From contig QHTX01000119.1 in assembly GCA_003220975.1 (NCBI GenBank), positions 13,758 to 33,213 on the forward strand: DNA of 19,456 bases, read 5' to 3'. Below the pieces are notes generated by a model that ran no database searches, was not told where the DNA came from, and was given only the letters and a program-made list of their open reading frames with translations. Positions 1 to 6,777 of this stretch are shown here, piece by piece. Both the position numbers and the translations under genes were made by a program. Positions within the stretch are counted from its first letter, which is position 1. Each line of letters starts with the position of its first letter. This stretch comes from Gemmatimonadota bacterium. GTDB lineage: Bacteria > Gemmatimonadota > Gemmatimonadetes > Gemmatimonadales > GWC2-71-9.

Positions 1-804
1 TGGACCTACCTCTACAATGTGAAGGTGGCAGCGGCCGGATTCACGTCGTCCAGCGCTCTGGGGCACTTCTGGTCTCTGGCGGTGGAGGAGCAGTTTTACC
101 TCATCTGGCCCATCGTCGTGCTCTATCTCGCCAGGCGTCATCTCTTCGGCGCTTGCTGGGCCGCCGTGGTGGCGGCTCTGTTCTGTAGGATCGGACTGCA
201 CTTGGCGGGCTACGCAGGTGCCGCAACTGTTTTGACACCCGCCAGAATGGATGCGCTGGCGATCGGAGGCTTGATCGCGCTGGCGGTGCGTGGTCCGCAT
301 GGCCTCGAGGCGATAGCACGTTGGGCGGCCCCGGTCGCCGGGGTCTTGGCGCTGCTGCTCGTCGGCCTGCTTGCCTCCAACACCGCACTCACGAGCGTGG
401 GTTACACAGTGGTCGCCTTGCTGTGCGGAGCGATCCTGATCCATGTCCTGACCGCTTCCCCGGGTGGGGTGACGTCCAAGTTCTTCGCGTCGCCGACACT
501 GAGGTTCTTCGGACGTAACAGTTACGCGCTCTACGTACTCCACCATCCGCTGCTGTGGTTCAGACCCCCATTCTCAGTTCGCTTCGTTCCCACGGTCTTC
601 GGCTCCCACCTGCCGGCGTATATCCTGTGGCTGGCCATCGCGATCGGCGCCTGCGTGGCGATGGCGCTGCTCAGCTGGCACGTCGTGGAGAAGCAGTTCC
701 TCAAGCTGAAGAAGCTCTTCCCGTATCAATACAAGAAAACACAGCCCGGCCTGCTTGCACTCCCGTCGACGTCGCTGCCCCCCGTCGCGCCGACGATGTC
801 GTGA
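1..804 (+). CDS. OafA/YrhL-type acyltransferase 3 family membrane protein, 5'-partial
   Basis: The reading frame is open from the first base, so the N-terminal part lies outside the window and about 267 residues are visible. The motif HFWSLAVEEQFYLIWP is the hallmark of the acyltransferase 3 (OafA/YrhL/NodX) family, and TPARMDALAIGGL is a second conserved block. Several hydrophobic segments follow (for example IVVLYLARR, GVLALLLVGLLA, VALLCGAILIHVL, YILWLAIAIGACVAMALLSW), as expected for this multi-spanning inner-membrane family. Members transfer acetyl or other acyl groups to exported sugars, lipids or natural products. It precedes the RiPP-precursor-like gene on the same strand with a 189-nt gap, so it may acylate a sugar on that product. 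It could equally belong to a cell-surface polysaccharide locus further left. The family call is secure; the substrate is unknown. Confidence 0.9.
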   Translation, partial: WTYLYNVKVAAAGFTSSSALGHFWSLAVEEQFYLIWPIVVLYLARRHLFGACWAAVVAALFCRIGLHLAGYAGAATVLTPARMDALAIGGLIALAVRGPHGLEAIARWAAPVAGVLALLLVGLLASNTALTSVGYTVVALLCGAILIHVLTASPGGVTSKFFASPTLRFFGRNSYALYVLHHPLLWFRPPFSVRFVPTVFGSHLPAYILWLAIAIGACVAMALLSWHVVEKQFLKLKKLFPYQYKKTQPGLLALPSTSLPPVAPTMS

Positions 805-905
805 GCTGTAAGCCACTTGCCTCATGGGTGTAACAGGGGTACCACGATTAGCACGATTGGACGCCCTCCGGCCCGTCGCGTCAGCCGCAAGCCGACGGCA
901 AAGAA

Positions 906-920
906 GTTGCATCGTGCAAC
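906..920. promoter_or_regulatory. Short perfect palindrome upstream of the precursor gene
   Basis: GTTGCA-TCG-TGCAAC is a perfect 6-bp inverted repeat with a 3-nt centre. It lies 74 nt upstream of the small peptide gene, in the 189-nt gap after the acyltransferase. Its size suits a transcription-factor operator or a small hairpin. I could not identify convincing -35/-10 boxes in the gap, so the regulatory role is an inference. Confidence 0.3.
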
Positions 921-935
921 CGGCGAGTAGGAAGG

Positions 936-961
936 CCCACCCCCCGGATGGGATAGGTGGG
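936..961 (+). other. Possible leader hairpin before the precursor ribosome binding site
   Basis: CCCACC (936-941) can pair with GGTGGG (956-961) across a 14-nt loop, just upstream of the GAGGGGG ribosome binding site. No T-run follows, so it is not an intrinsic terminator. It could stabilise the mRNA or affect translation initiation. Six base pairs in GC-rich DNA may be chance. Confidence 0.22.
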
Positions 962-980
962 GGTGTGTAACTCCAACGCC

Positions 981-987
981 GAGGGGG
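981..987 (+). promoter_or_regulatory. Strong ribosome binding site of the peptide gene
   Basis: GAGGGGG ends 6 nt before the ATG at 994. This strong Shine-Dalgarno match at good spacing supports translation of the 49-codon frame and fixes its start. Confidence 0.7.
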
Positions 988-993
988 TGCGAA

Positions 994-1143
994 ATGAAGC
1001 AGCGGTACGAATCACCCAGGTTAGTGGTGTACGGTCGCATCGCCGACAACACCTTCCAGACTCCCGGCGGGACGAAGGGCTGCACGACCGACTGCAAGAT
1101 CGACAATTTCGGAGAACAGTCGGCGAACACTACCGGCAGCTGA
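994..1143 (+). CDS. RiPP precursor peptide with lasso-type leader motif (49 aa)
   Basis: The 49-residue product begins MKQRYESPRLVVYGR. Residues Tyr5, Pro8, Leu10, Gly14 and Thr20 match exactly the Y-x2-P-x-L-x3-G-x5-T leader signature that the RiPP recognition element (B1 protein) binds in lasso-peptide systems. The C-terminal part contains Gly25-Gly26, Cys30, Asp33, Cys34, Asp37 and Glu41 and ends in Thr-Thr-Gly-Ser. If the core starts at Gly25, Asp33 is position 9; if at Gly26, it is position 8. Both are allowed macrolactam ring sizes, and Thr23 would be the usual -2 Thr for a Gly25 start. However, the motif Thr20 would predict a core starting at Gln22, so the cleavage site is open. Two Cys could form a disulfide. 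A strong ribosome binding site precedes it and a terminator follows. ABC exporter, oxygenase and glycosyltransferase genes come next. No cyclase or leader peptidase is visible, so 'lasso' is inferred from the leader only. Confidence 0.8.
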   Translation: MKQRYESPRLVVYGRIADNTFQTPGGTKGCTTDCKIDNFGEQSANTTGS

Positions 1144-1171
1144 AACGGCCTGCGACTCGCCGGTCGTACGG

Positions 1172-1208
1172 AGACCCCGGCACCTGCCAGAGGGCGCCGG
1201 GGTTTTCT
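1172..1208 (+). terminator. Intrinsic terminator/attenuator after the precursor gene
   Basis: ACCCCGGC (1174-1181) pairs with GCCGGGGT (1196-1203), an 8-bp GC-rich stem with a 14-nt loop, followed directly by further T residues (TTTTCTCT). It starts about 30 nt after the peptide stop codon and lies before the exporter gene. This is the arrangement expected when a precursor mRNA is made in excess and partial read-through supplies the downstream enzymes. Confidence 0.65.
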
Positions 1209-1271
1209 CTCGCCGGTCGCCGCCCGACGGCCCGAGCTTTGCTTCCGTGCCTGCCGCACGAGCCATAGCCC

Positions 1272-3154
1272 ATGATGCCATCGCGACCAGAACGACAGTC
1301 CCTCAGGGCCCCGCTTCGGGATGCGACGCTCCGCCGATCGTACCTGATCCGAGTGTTTGGCTTGATCTGGACGGCAGCGCGGGGGTGGACGGTGGCGTGG
1401 GGCATCCTCCTCGTGGTGCAGGGTTTGATGCCGGTGGCGCTGGTCTACTTGACGAAGCCCCTGGTGGATGGCCTGCAAGCCGCCGTGGGGCGCGGCACCT
1501 CCTGGGAAACCGTGCGGCCCGTTCTCCTGGTCGTCGTCGGCATCGGCGGCGTGCTGTTACTCACCGAGCTGCTCAAGGTCTGCCTCGAGTGGATCGGGAC
1601 TGCCCAGTCGGAGCTGGTTCAGGACCACATCACCGATCTCGTGCACGCCAAGTCCACCGCCGTCGACCTCGCCTTTTACGAAACGCCCGACTTTTACGAC
1701 CACCTCTACCGGGCTCGCGGCGATGCCGGCAATCGTCCTCTGGCGCTGCTCGAAAGCAGCGGTCGGCTGGTGCAAGACGGCGTCACCCTGGTGGCCATGG
1801 CGGCCGTGTTGCTCCCTTACGGCGTCTGGCTCCCCCCAGCGCTGCTGGTCAGTACCCTTCCTGCGCTTTTCGTGGTTGTCCGCACCAGCCGTCGCTACCA
1901 CGATTGGTGGAAGCGCTCGACCGCGGACCGGCGTCGCGCCCAATACCTCGGCGTCATCCTCACGGAGGCATGGCACGCGGGCGAGGTCCGGCTCTTCGGC
2001 CTGGCCAACTATTTTCGGGATGCCTACCGCGCGTTGCGACGACGCTTGCGTACCGAGCGCCTGCACCTGCTGAAAGATCAGACCCTCGCGCGGCTGGGTG
2101 CAGAGGGGGTTGCCCTCCTGGTCTCGGCCGGTACGATCGCGTGGATGGTCGCACGGGCGTTCATGGGCCGTGCGACGTTGGGCGACATCGCGCTCTTCTA
2201 CCAGGCGTTCCAGCGGGGCCAAGGCCTGATGCGGGCGCTGCTGACGAACGTCGGTCAGATCTACACGAACGGGCTGTTTCTGGCGAACCTGTTCGAATTC
2301 CTCGATCTCGAGGCGCGCATCGTCGACCCCCCCCAGCCCCTTCCCACTCCGTCGCGCTTGCGTCACGGGATCCGTTTCCGCGACGTCACGTTCCGGTATC
2401 CCGGAACTGATCGGGTGGCCCTGCGGAAGTTCCACCTGATGATTCCCGCAGGCCAGACAGTGGCGATCGTCGGCGCCAACGGGGCCGGGAAGACGACGCT
2501 GCTGAAACTGCTGTGTCGGTTCTACGATCCCGAAGCCGGTCATGTCGAGCTCGATGGGATCGACCTGCGCGACCTGTCTCTCGCGCAGCTGCGGCGCATG
2601 GTCACGGTCATGTTTCAACTGCCGCGGTGTCCTATCAGGGCACCGCCCGCCACAATATTGCGATGGGCGATCTCGCGGCCGAGCCGGACCTCTCCCGGAT
2701 CGAGGCGGCCGCTCGGGATGCCGGCGCTCACACGGTGATCGCCGCTCTGCCCAAGGGATACGATACGTTGCTCGGGAAATGGTTCGCGGAGGGCACCGAG
2801 CTCAGCGCCGGCGAGTGGCAGCGAGTGGCGCTGGCGCGGGCCTATCTCAGGCAATCCCAGATCATGATCCTGGACGAGCCCACGAGTTTCATGGATTCGT
2901 GGGCCGAAGCGGAGTGGTTCGAGCGATTCCGAGCCCTTGCCCAGGGCCGCACGAGCATCCTCATCACCCATCGTCTGACGATCGCCATGCGGGCCGACAT
3001 CATTCATGTGATGCAGCGCGGCGAGATCGTCGAATCGGGAACTCACCAGGAGCTGCTGGCCCAGGGCGGGCTCTACGCGCAATCCTGGCGAGCACAGGTA
3101 GAGTCCGCTGCTCACCTCTCCGAGATGTCGCCGGCGCACGCCGGGAGGTCCTGA
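1272..3154 (+). pseudogene. ABC exporter (TMD-NBD half-transporter), frameshifted at about 2619-2629
   Basis: The 5' part (1272 to the shift; that frame runs on to 2738) encodes an exporter-type membrane domain with hydrophobic stretches near residues 40-65, 80-105, 165-195 and 270-295. It continues into a nucleotide-binding domain with Walker A GANGAGKTT at residues 401-409. After MFQ, around 2618, homology moves to the -1 frame, which carries AVSYQGTARHNI, signature LSAGEWQRVALARA, Walker B IMILDEPTS and H-loop ITHRL, ending at 3154. The joined length (about 627 codons) is normal for the family. The span is one base short (or two long) of a whole number of codons. An in-frame TAG at 1266 puts the start at ATG 1272 or 1275. 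Half-exporters of this kind usually carry the mature peptide out of the producer in RiPP clusters. The lesion may be real or a sequencing error; no convincing slippery heptamer is present. Confidence 0.85.
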
Positions 3155-3162
3155 CGAACACC

Positions 3163-3873
3163 GTGATTGATCGCCAGCGGCTGGCCGCATGGATTCAACC
3201 TCGGCACCTCGACGACCAGGCGCTCGAGGCGTACCGGAGTGCGTTTACAACACACCCGGCGCGCCTCGTGATCATCAGGGACTTTCTGGCACCGGACGTC
3301 GCCGACCGACTGGGGCGGTTTCTGGCGAACGAAGCCGAGTTCAAACCCGAATTTGGACTGTATTCGATCGAGGGCGCGGTGAAGGAGGAAGACTGGCTGC
3401 GCGCCGACGACCAAGATCGCTTCTTCCGGCTTGGGAAGGTGGTGGGAACGCCGCCCCGATTCCAGACGAGTCCGAATGCCCTCACCTACCTCCAGTTTCG
3501 CATGGCGTTCCAGCGCCCCGAATTCAAGGCGTTCTTCGAGAGTATTTCCGGCATGCCATTGGGCTGGAGCGACGACTTCGGCGCGCATGCGATGGCAGCC
3601 GGCGACTTCCTGCGTCCGCATTCCGACGACAACAAGGACCGCCAGCTGGCGCTGGTCATCTACTTGACCCCCGGATGGAAACGGAAGTTCGGCGGGGTGC
3701 TGCGCGTGGTTCACCACGACGAACGCTTCACCGACGTTGAGCCGGAATACAATAGCCTGATCGCCTTCGACGTGCTCGCTTCTCCGGCACACCTCGTCCT
3801 CCCCATTCAGCCTGGGACGGCCGGATCGACGCGCAGGCTCAGCATTGGCGGTTGGTATCATAAGCTCGGCTGA
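3163..3873 (+). CDS. 2-oxoglutarate/Fe(II)-dependent oxygenase
   Basis: The 236-residue product has the double-stranded beta-helix signature of the 2OG-Fe(II) oxygenase (prolyl-hydroxylase-like) superfamily. It shows an H-x-D metal pair, His153 and Asp155, in LRPHSDDNKDRQLALVIYL; a conserved GG turn in KFGGVLRVV; a distal His210 in SPAHLV; and Arg224/Arg225 before LSIGGWYH for 2-oxoglutarate binding. Such enzymes hydroxylate peptides or small molecules. In RiPP clusters they modify Asp, Asn, Pro and other side chains, and the neighbouring precursor is rich in Asp and Asn. The start is taken as GTG 3163, 8 nt after the exporter stop, with GGGAGG at 3143-3148 as a rather distant ribosome binding site; no ATG is available near this point in frame. 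It probably shares a transcript with the exporter and glycosyltransferase. The substrate assignment is inference. Confidence 0.82.
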   Translation: MIDRQRLAAWIQPRHLDDQALEAYRSAFTTHPARLVIIRDFLAPDVADRLGRFLANEAEFKPEFGLYSIEGAVKEEDWLRADDQDRFFRLGKVVGTPPRFQTSPNALTYLQFRMAFQRPEFKAFFESISGMPLGWSDDFGAHAMAAGDFLRPHSDDNKDRQLALVIYLTPGWKRKFGGVLRVVHHDERFTDVEPEYNSLIAFDVLASPAHLVLPIQPGTAGSTRRLSIGGWYHKLG

Positions 3874-3888
3874 GGACGGCGTACGCGC

Positions 3889-4938
3889 ATGAGCGAGGCA
3901 GTGGCCATCAGCGTCATCATGTCAACCCGGAACCGGGCCCGCTATCTGCCCGACGCCTTGAGCACCCTGGCCGCGCAGCAGTGCGACGTACCGTTCGAAG
4001 TCATTGTGATCGACAACGGTTCCAGTGACGGCACACCGGCCATCGTTGAAGCGTGGTGCCGCAGCCACCCGAGGTTCAGAACCGCGCGTGAGCCGCTCGC
4101 GGGGCTCAGCCGAGGAAAGAATGCGGGCATTCGGCTGGCTCGTGCTCCGCTGCTGCTGTTCACCGACGATGACATGAGAGTGGACCCCCACTGGATCGAG
4201 GCGTATCGCGACCTGTTCGCTCGACGCAGGGATGCGCCGATGCTGGCCGGCGGTCCCATCGTGCCGATCCCGCACGATCTCGGGAGCTGGCCCGAGTGGT
4301 TTGATGAGGCGGCCCTGGCCGATACGGGACTCTTACACCACCGTGCCGAGCGGGTGTTGGGGCGCTTCGAGTACGTCTGGGGAGGGAACATGGCCGTTCC
4401 CAGGCACCTGTTCGACCGGTTTGGCTTGTGGAATGAGACGGCGGGGCTCAAGGGGGACGAGCGAGTCGCTTTGCAGGACAGCCAGTTCTTCGAGGACACC
4501 GAGTTTCAGGATCGCATCCGGCAAGCGGGGGGCAGCGTGTGGTTCTGCCCCGTCGCGGTGGTGCGCCATCGCGTCGATCGGCGGACCATAACTCCCCGGC
4601 GGATTGTATCGACCGCCTTCTCGCGAGGTCGGAACGACATTTGGATCCAGGAGCTTCCCACCTGCCATGAGGTCGGATTCGTGCCGCGGCGTAACGCCGT
4701 CGGAAGTCTGCTTGCCCTCGCCTGGGGTTTGTTCCGATGGAGCATCTGGGTGATCATGTTTCGGTTGTTCGGGAGAAAGCGCTGCTTCGAGCGTGCGCGT
4801 CGCGCTGCCTTTGCCTCCGGACGCTCCCTGGACGGCCTACGCGCGGGCCGGGCTTCGATGTCGTTGTTCCTCGCGGCTGGCCGCGTCGCATTCCCTGCGC
4901 GCACGCTGTTGCTGCGCTTCACACCCGACGGCGCGTGA
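3889..4938 (+). CDS. Family 2 (GT-A) glycosyltransferase
   Basis: The 349-residue product starts with the GT-A Rossmann-like fold motif ISVIMSTRNRARYLPDAL, then VIVIDNGSSDGT, which binds the nucleotide sugar. A DxD metal site lies at Asp93-Asp95 (LLLFTDDDM), followed by YVWGGNMAVPR and the acceptor-side FFEDTEFQDRIRQAG near residue 200. The C-terminal region (LLALAWGLFRWSIWVIMFRLFG) is hydrophobic, so it may associate with the membrane. It starts 15 nt after the oxygenase and ends the plus-strand block, 39 nt before the convergent lipoprotein gene. It could glycosylate the peptide product, perhaps on one of its many Thr/Ser residues or on a hydroxyl installed by the oxygenase. It could also be a surface-polysaccharide enzyme. 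The family is certain; donor and acceptor are unknown. Confidence 0.88.
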   Translation: MSEAVAISVIMSTRNRARYLPDALSTLAAQQCDVPFEVIVIDNGSSDGTPAIVEAWCRSHPRFRTAREPLAGLSRGKNAGIRLARAPLLLFTDDDMRVDPHWIEAYRDLFARRRDAPMLAGGPIVPIPHDLGSWPEWFDEAALADTGLLHHRAERVLGRFEYVWGGNMAVPRHLFDRFGLWNETAGLKGDERVALQDSQFFEDTEFQDRIRQAGGSVWFCPVAVVRHRVDRRTITPRRIVSTAFSRGRNDIWIQELPTCHEVGFVPRRNAVGSLLALAWGLFRWSIWVIMFRLFGRKRCFERARRAAFASGRSLDGLRAGRASMSLFLAAGRVAFPARTLLLRFTPDGA

Positions 4939-4977
4939 TGCGTCGGTTTTCCTCCGCCGGGCTCGGGGGAATCCGCA

Positions 4978-5469
4978 TCACCGGATCAACTTCCTCAACG
5001 GCACGTTCCCCCGCCCCTTCAGGGTGACCGTCTTGTCGCCCAGCGGCGTGTCGAGGAACACGCGGCCGGTGAGGCCGAACCCCACCGCCTTGTGGGTGAG
5101 CAGCCCTTTCGCGCCCGCGCCCAGGCCCGCCCACTCGAACCGCACCGGCACCACCACGCGGCTGTGGTTGCTGGGTGAGAGGTCGAGCGGCCGCTCCAGC
5201 AGCGCGTCGCCGAAGTGCGTGTCCTCGAGGTCGATCCCCACTTCGAGCCGGGTGGAGCGGATGCGGTAGTCGTTGGGGTTGTACACGTCGAACACCAGAT
5301 CGAACGTGCCGCCCGTGAAGCCGATCCCCGTGACGTCGATCTCCTGCAGCTGGAGGTCGGGCTCGGTGAACGCCAAGTTGCGCAGGGTGGCGCAGGCGGC
5401 CAAGAGCACAACGGCGACGGAAAGACGGACAGACGGAAAGGGGATGAAAAGCCGAGAACCGGAGCTCAT
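4978..5469 (-). CDS. LEA14-like (WHy domain) lipoprotein
   Basis: The 163-residue product starts with MSSGSRLFIPFP and a hydrophobic segment ending in the lipobox LAAC, with Cys26 as the predicted lipidated residue. The mature part (LQEIDVTGIGFTGGTFDLVFDVYNPNDYRIR) has the LEA type 2/WHy pattern, including the FDVYNPN motif, so it is an exported lipid-anchored protein with a beta-sandwich fold linked to desiccation or stress tolerance. The ATG at 5469 overlaps the rarA TGA (ATGA), which favours this start over longer upstream frames and implies translational coupling. Residues 8-19 of the signal peptide are encoded by one arm of a large inverted repeat (5413-5446), an unusual origin for a signal sequence. 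The exact function is unknown. Confidence 0.75.
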   Translation of the reverse strand: MSSGSRLFIPFPSVRLSVAVVLLAACATLRNLAFTEPDLQLQEIDVTGIGFTGGTFDLVFDVYNPNDYRIRSTRLEVGIDLEDTHFGDALLERPLDLSPSNHSRVVVPVRFEWAGLGAGAKGLLTHKAVGFGLTGRVFLDTPLGDKTVTLKGRGNVPLRKLIR

Positions 5470-5508
5470 TCGCTCATCCCCATTCCGTCTGTCCGTCCTT
5501 CCGTCGCC
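5413..5508. repeat. Inverted repeat of GACGGA-rich sequence spanning the rarA/lipoprotein junction
   Basis: Arm 5413-5446 and the reverse complement of arm 5475-5508 agree at 32 of 34 positions, separated by 28 nt. Each arm is built of GACGGA-like units (for example GACGGACAGACGG). The right arm encodes the last residues of RarA (ATEGRTDGMGM), and the left arm encodes part of the lipoprotein signal peptide. It could form a large hairpin in the mRNA between the two coupled genes. Confidence 0.85.
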
Positions 5509-6762
5509 TTTTGTTTCAGTTGCTCCCACCACTCCATCCGCTTCTTGATGTCCTTTTCGTAACCGAAGTCGCTGGGCTCGTACCATTTCCGCCCCCGCAG
5601 CGCCTCCGGCAGGTACTCTTGCGGCACGTAGGCGTGCGCGTAAGCGTGCGCGTACTTGTACCCCGCCCCGTAGCCCAGCTCTTCCATCAGTCTCGTGGGG
5701 GCGTTACGGATGTGCAGCGGCACCGGCTCGGCGGGATGCTCCGCGGCCGCGTCGGTCGCCTGGCTGAACGCCTCGTAGACGCGGTTCGACTTGGGCGCGG
5801 TGGCGAGATATACCGTCGCTTGCCACCGACAGCGCCCGCGGGTCCGCGAGCCCCACATCCTCGGACGCGATCCGCACCAGGCGCCGCGCGAGGTAGAGCG
5901 GATCCTCGCCCCCCGCGAGCATGCGCGCCAGCCAGTAGAGCGAGCCCTCGACGTCCGAGCCGCGCACCGCCTTGTGGAGGGCGGAGATGAGATTGAAATG
6001 CTGCTCGCCGGCCTTGTCGTAGACTGGGAGAGGCTTCTCGAGCACGGCCTGCACCACGTCGCCGGGAACGGGAGAGGGCGGAGGGGAGAGGTTCGTGACG
6101 TGCTGGAAGACGGCTTCGAGCGCGTTGAGCGCGCGCCTAGCGTCGCCCTGCGCGTGACGTACGAGCAGCTCGATCGCATCGTCACCGAAGCGTACCTCGC
6201 CCTTCTCCCCTCTCCCCTTGGTCTCAGCCTCGATCGCCCGCCGCACGATCGTCCCGATGTGCTCAGACGTCAGCGGCTCCAGTACGAACACCCGACACCG
6301 CGACAACAGCGGCTGGGTCAGCTCGAAGCTCGGGGTCTCGGTGGTGGCGCCGATCAGCGTGACGATGCCGTTCGCGACCCAGGGGAGAAAGGCATCCTGC
6401 TGCGCCTTGTTGAAGCGGTGGATCTCGTCGCAGAACAGGATCGTGCCGCGACCCTCGTACTTGAGTCGCTCCTCCGCCTCCTTGATGATCTCGCGCACCC
6501 GCCCCACGCCCTCGGTCACGGCGGAGAACGGCTCGAAGTGGCGGTCGGTGTAGTTTGCGATGAGGCGTGCCAGCGTGGTCTTCCCGGAGCCGGGCGGGCC
6601 CCAGAAGATGCACGACCCCACGTCGCCGCGGCGGATCAGCTCGCCGAGCGGCTTCCCAGGCCCGAGCAGGTGCTCCTGGCCGAGGAACTCCTCGAGGCTC
6701 TTGGGGCGCATGCGCGCCGCCAAGGGCTCGCTCGAGCGTTGGAACAGCGTCGGTTCAGTCAT
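5466..6762 (-). pseudogene. rarA: RarA/MgsA replication-associated AAA+ ATPase, with internal deletion and frameshift
   Basis: The N-terminal frame (from 6762) shows RarA features: LAARMRPKSLEEFLGQEHLL, Walker A GPPGSGKTT, Walker B ILFCDEIHRF, sensor GATTETPSFEL and the arginine-finger SRC region, running to ASEDVGLADPRALSVA. Near 5815-5825 the match jumps to another frame at QATVYLATAPKSNRVY and continues through HIRNAPTRLMEELGYG to 5466. About 20 residues normally present between these blocks (as in E. coli RarA) are missing, so roughly 59-61 nt were lost, which also shifts the frame. RarA acts at stalled replication forks. The start is 15 nt from the ZIP gene stop, and its TGA overlaps the lipoprotein ATG, so it sits in an operon. 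The C-terminus is extended by about 12 residues encoded by the inverted repeat. The deletion may be real or an assembly collapse. Confidence 0.88.
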
Positions 6763-6777
6763 TCGTCCACGGCGCGA

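Noticed and set aside
824..970. A 48-codon open frame starting ATG GGT GTA between the acyltransferase and the precursor gene
   Set aside because: There is no ribosome binding site or recognisable motif, the content is arginine-rich and non-coding-like, and it overlaps the likely control region of the precursor.
1060..1075. Gly-Gly as a double-glycine leader cleavage site of a bacteriocin
   Set aside because: The exporter starts directly with its membrane domain and has no C39 peptidase domain; the lasso-type leader motif fits better, though the cleavage site remains open.
2610..2640. Programmed -1 ribosomal frameshift in the exporter gene
   Set aside because: No slippery heptamer of the X-XXY-YYZ type and no obvious downstream pseudoknot; an indel is simpler.
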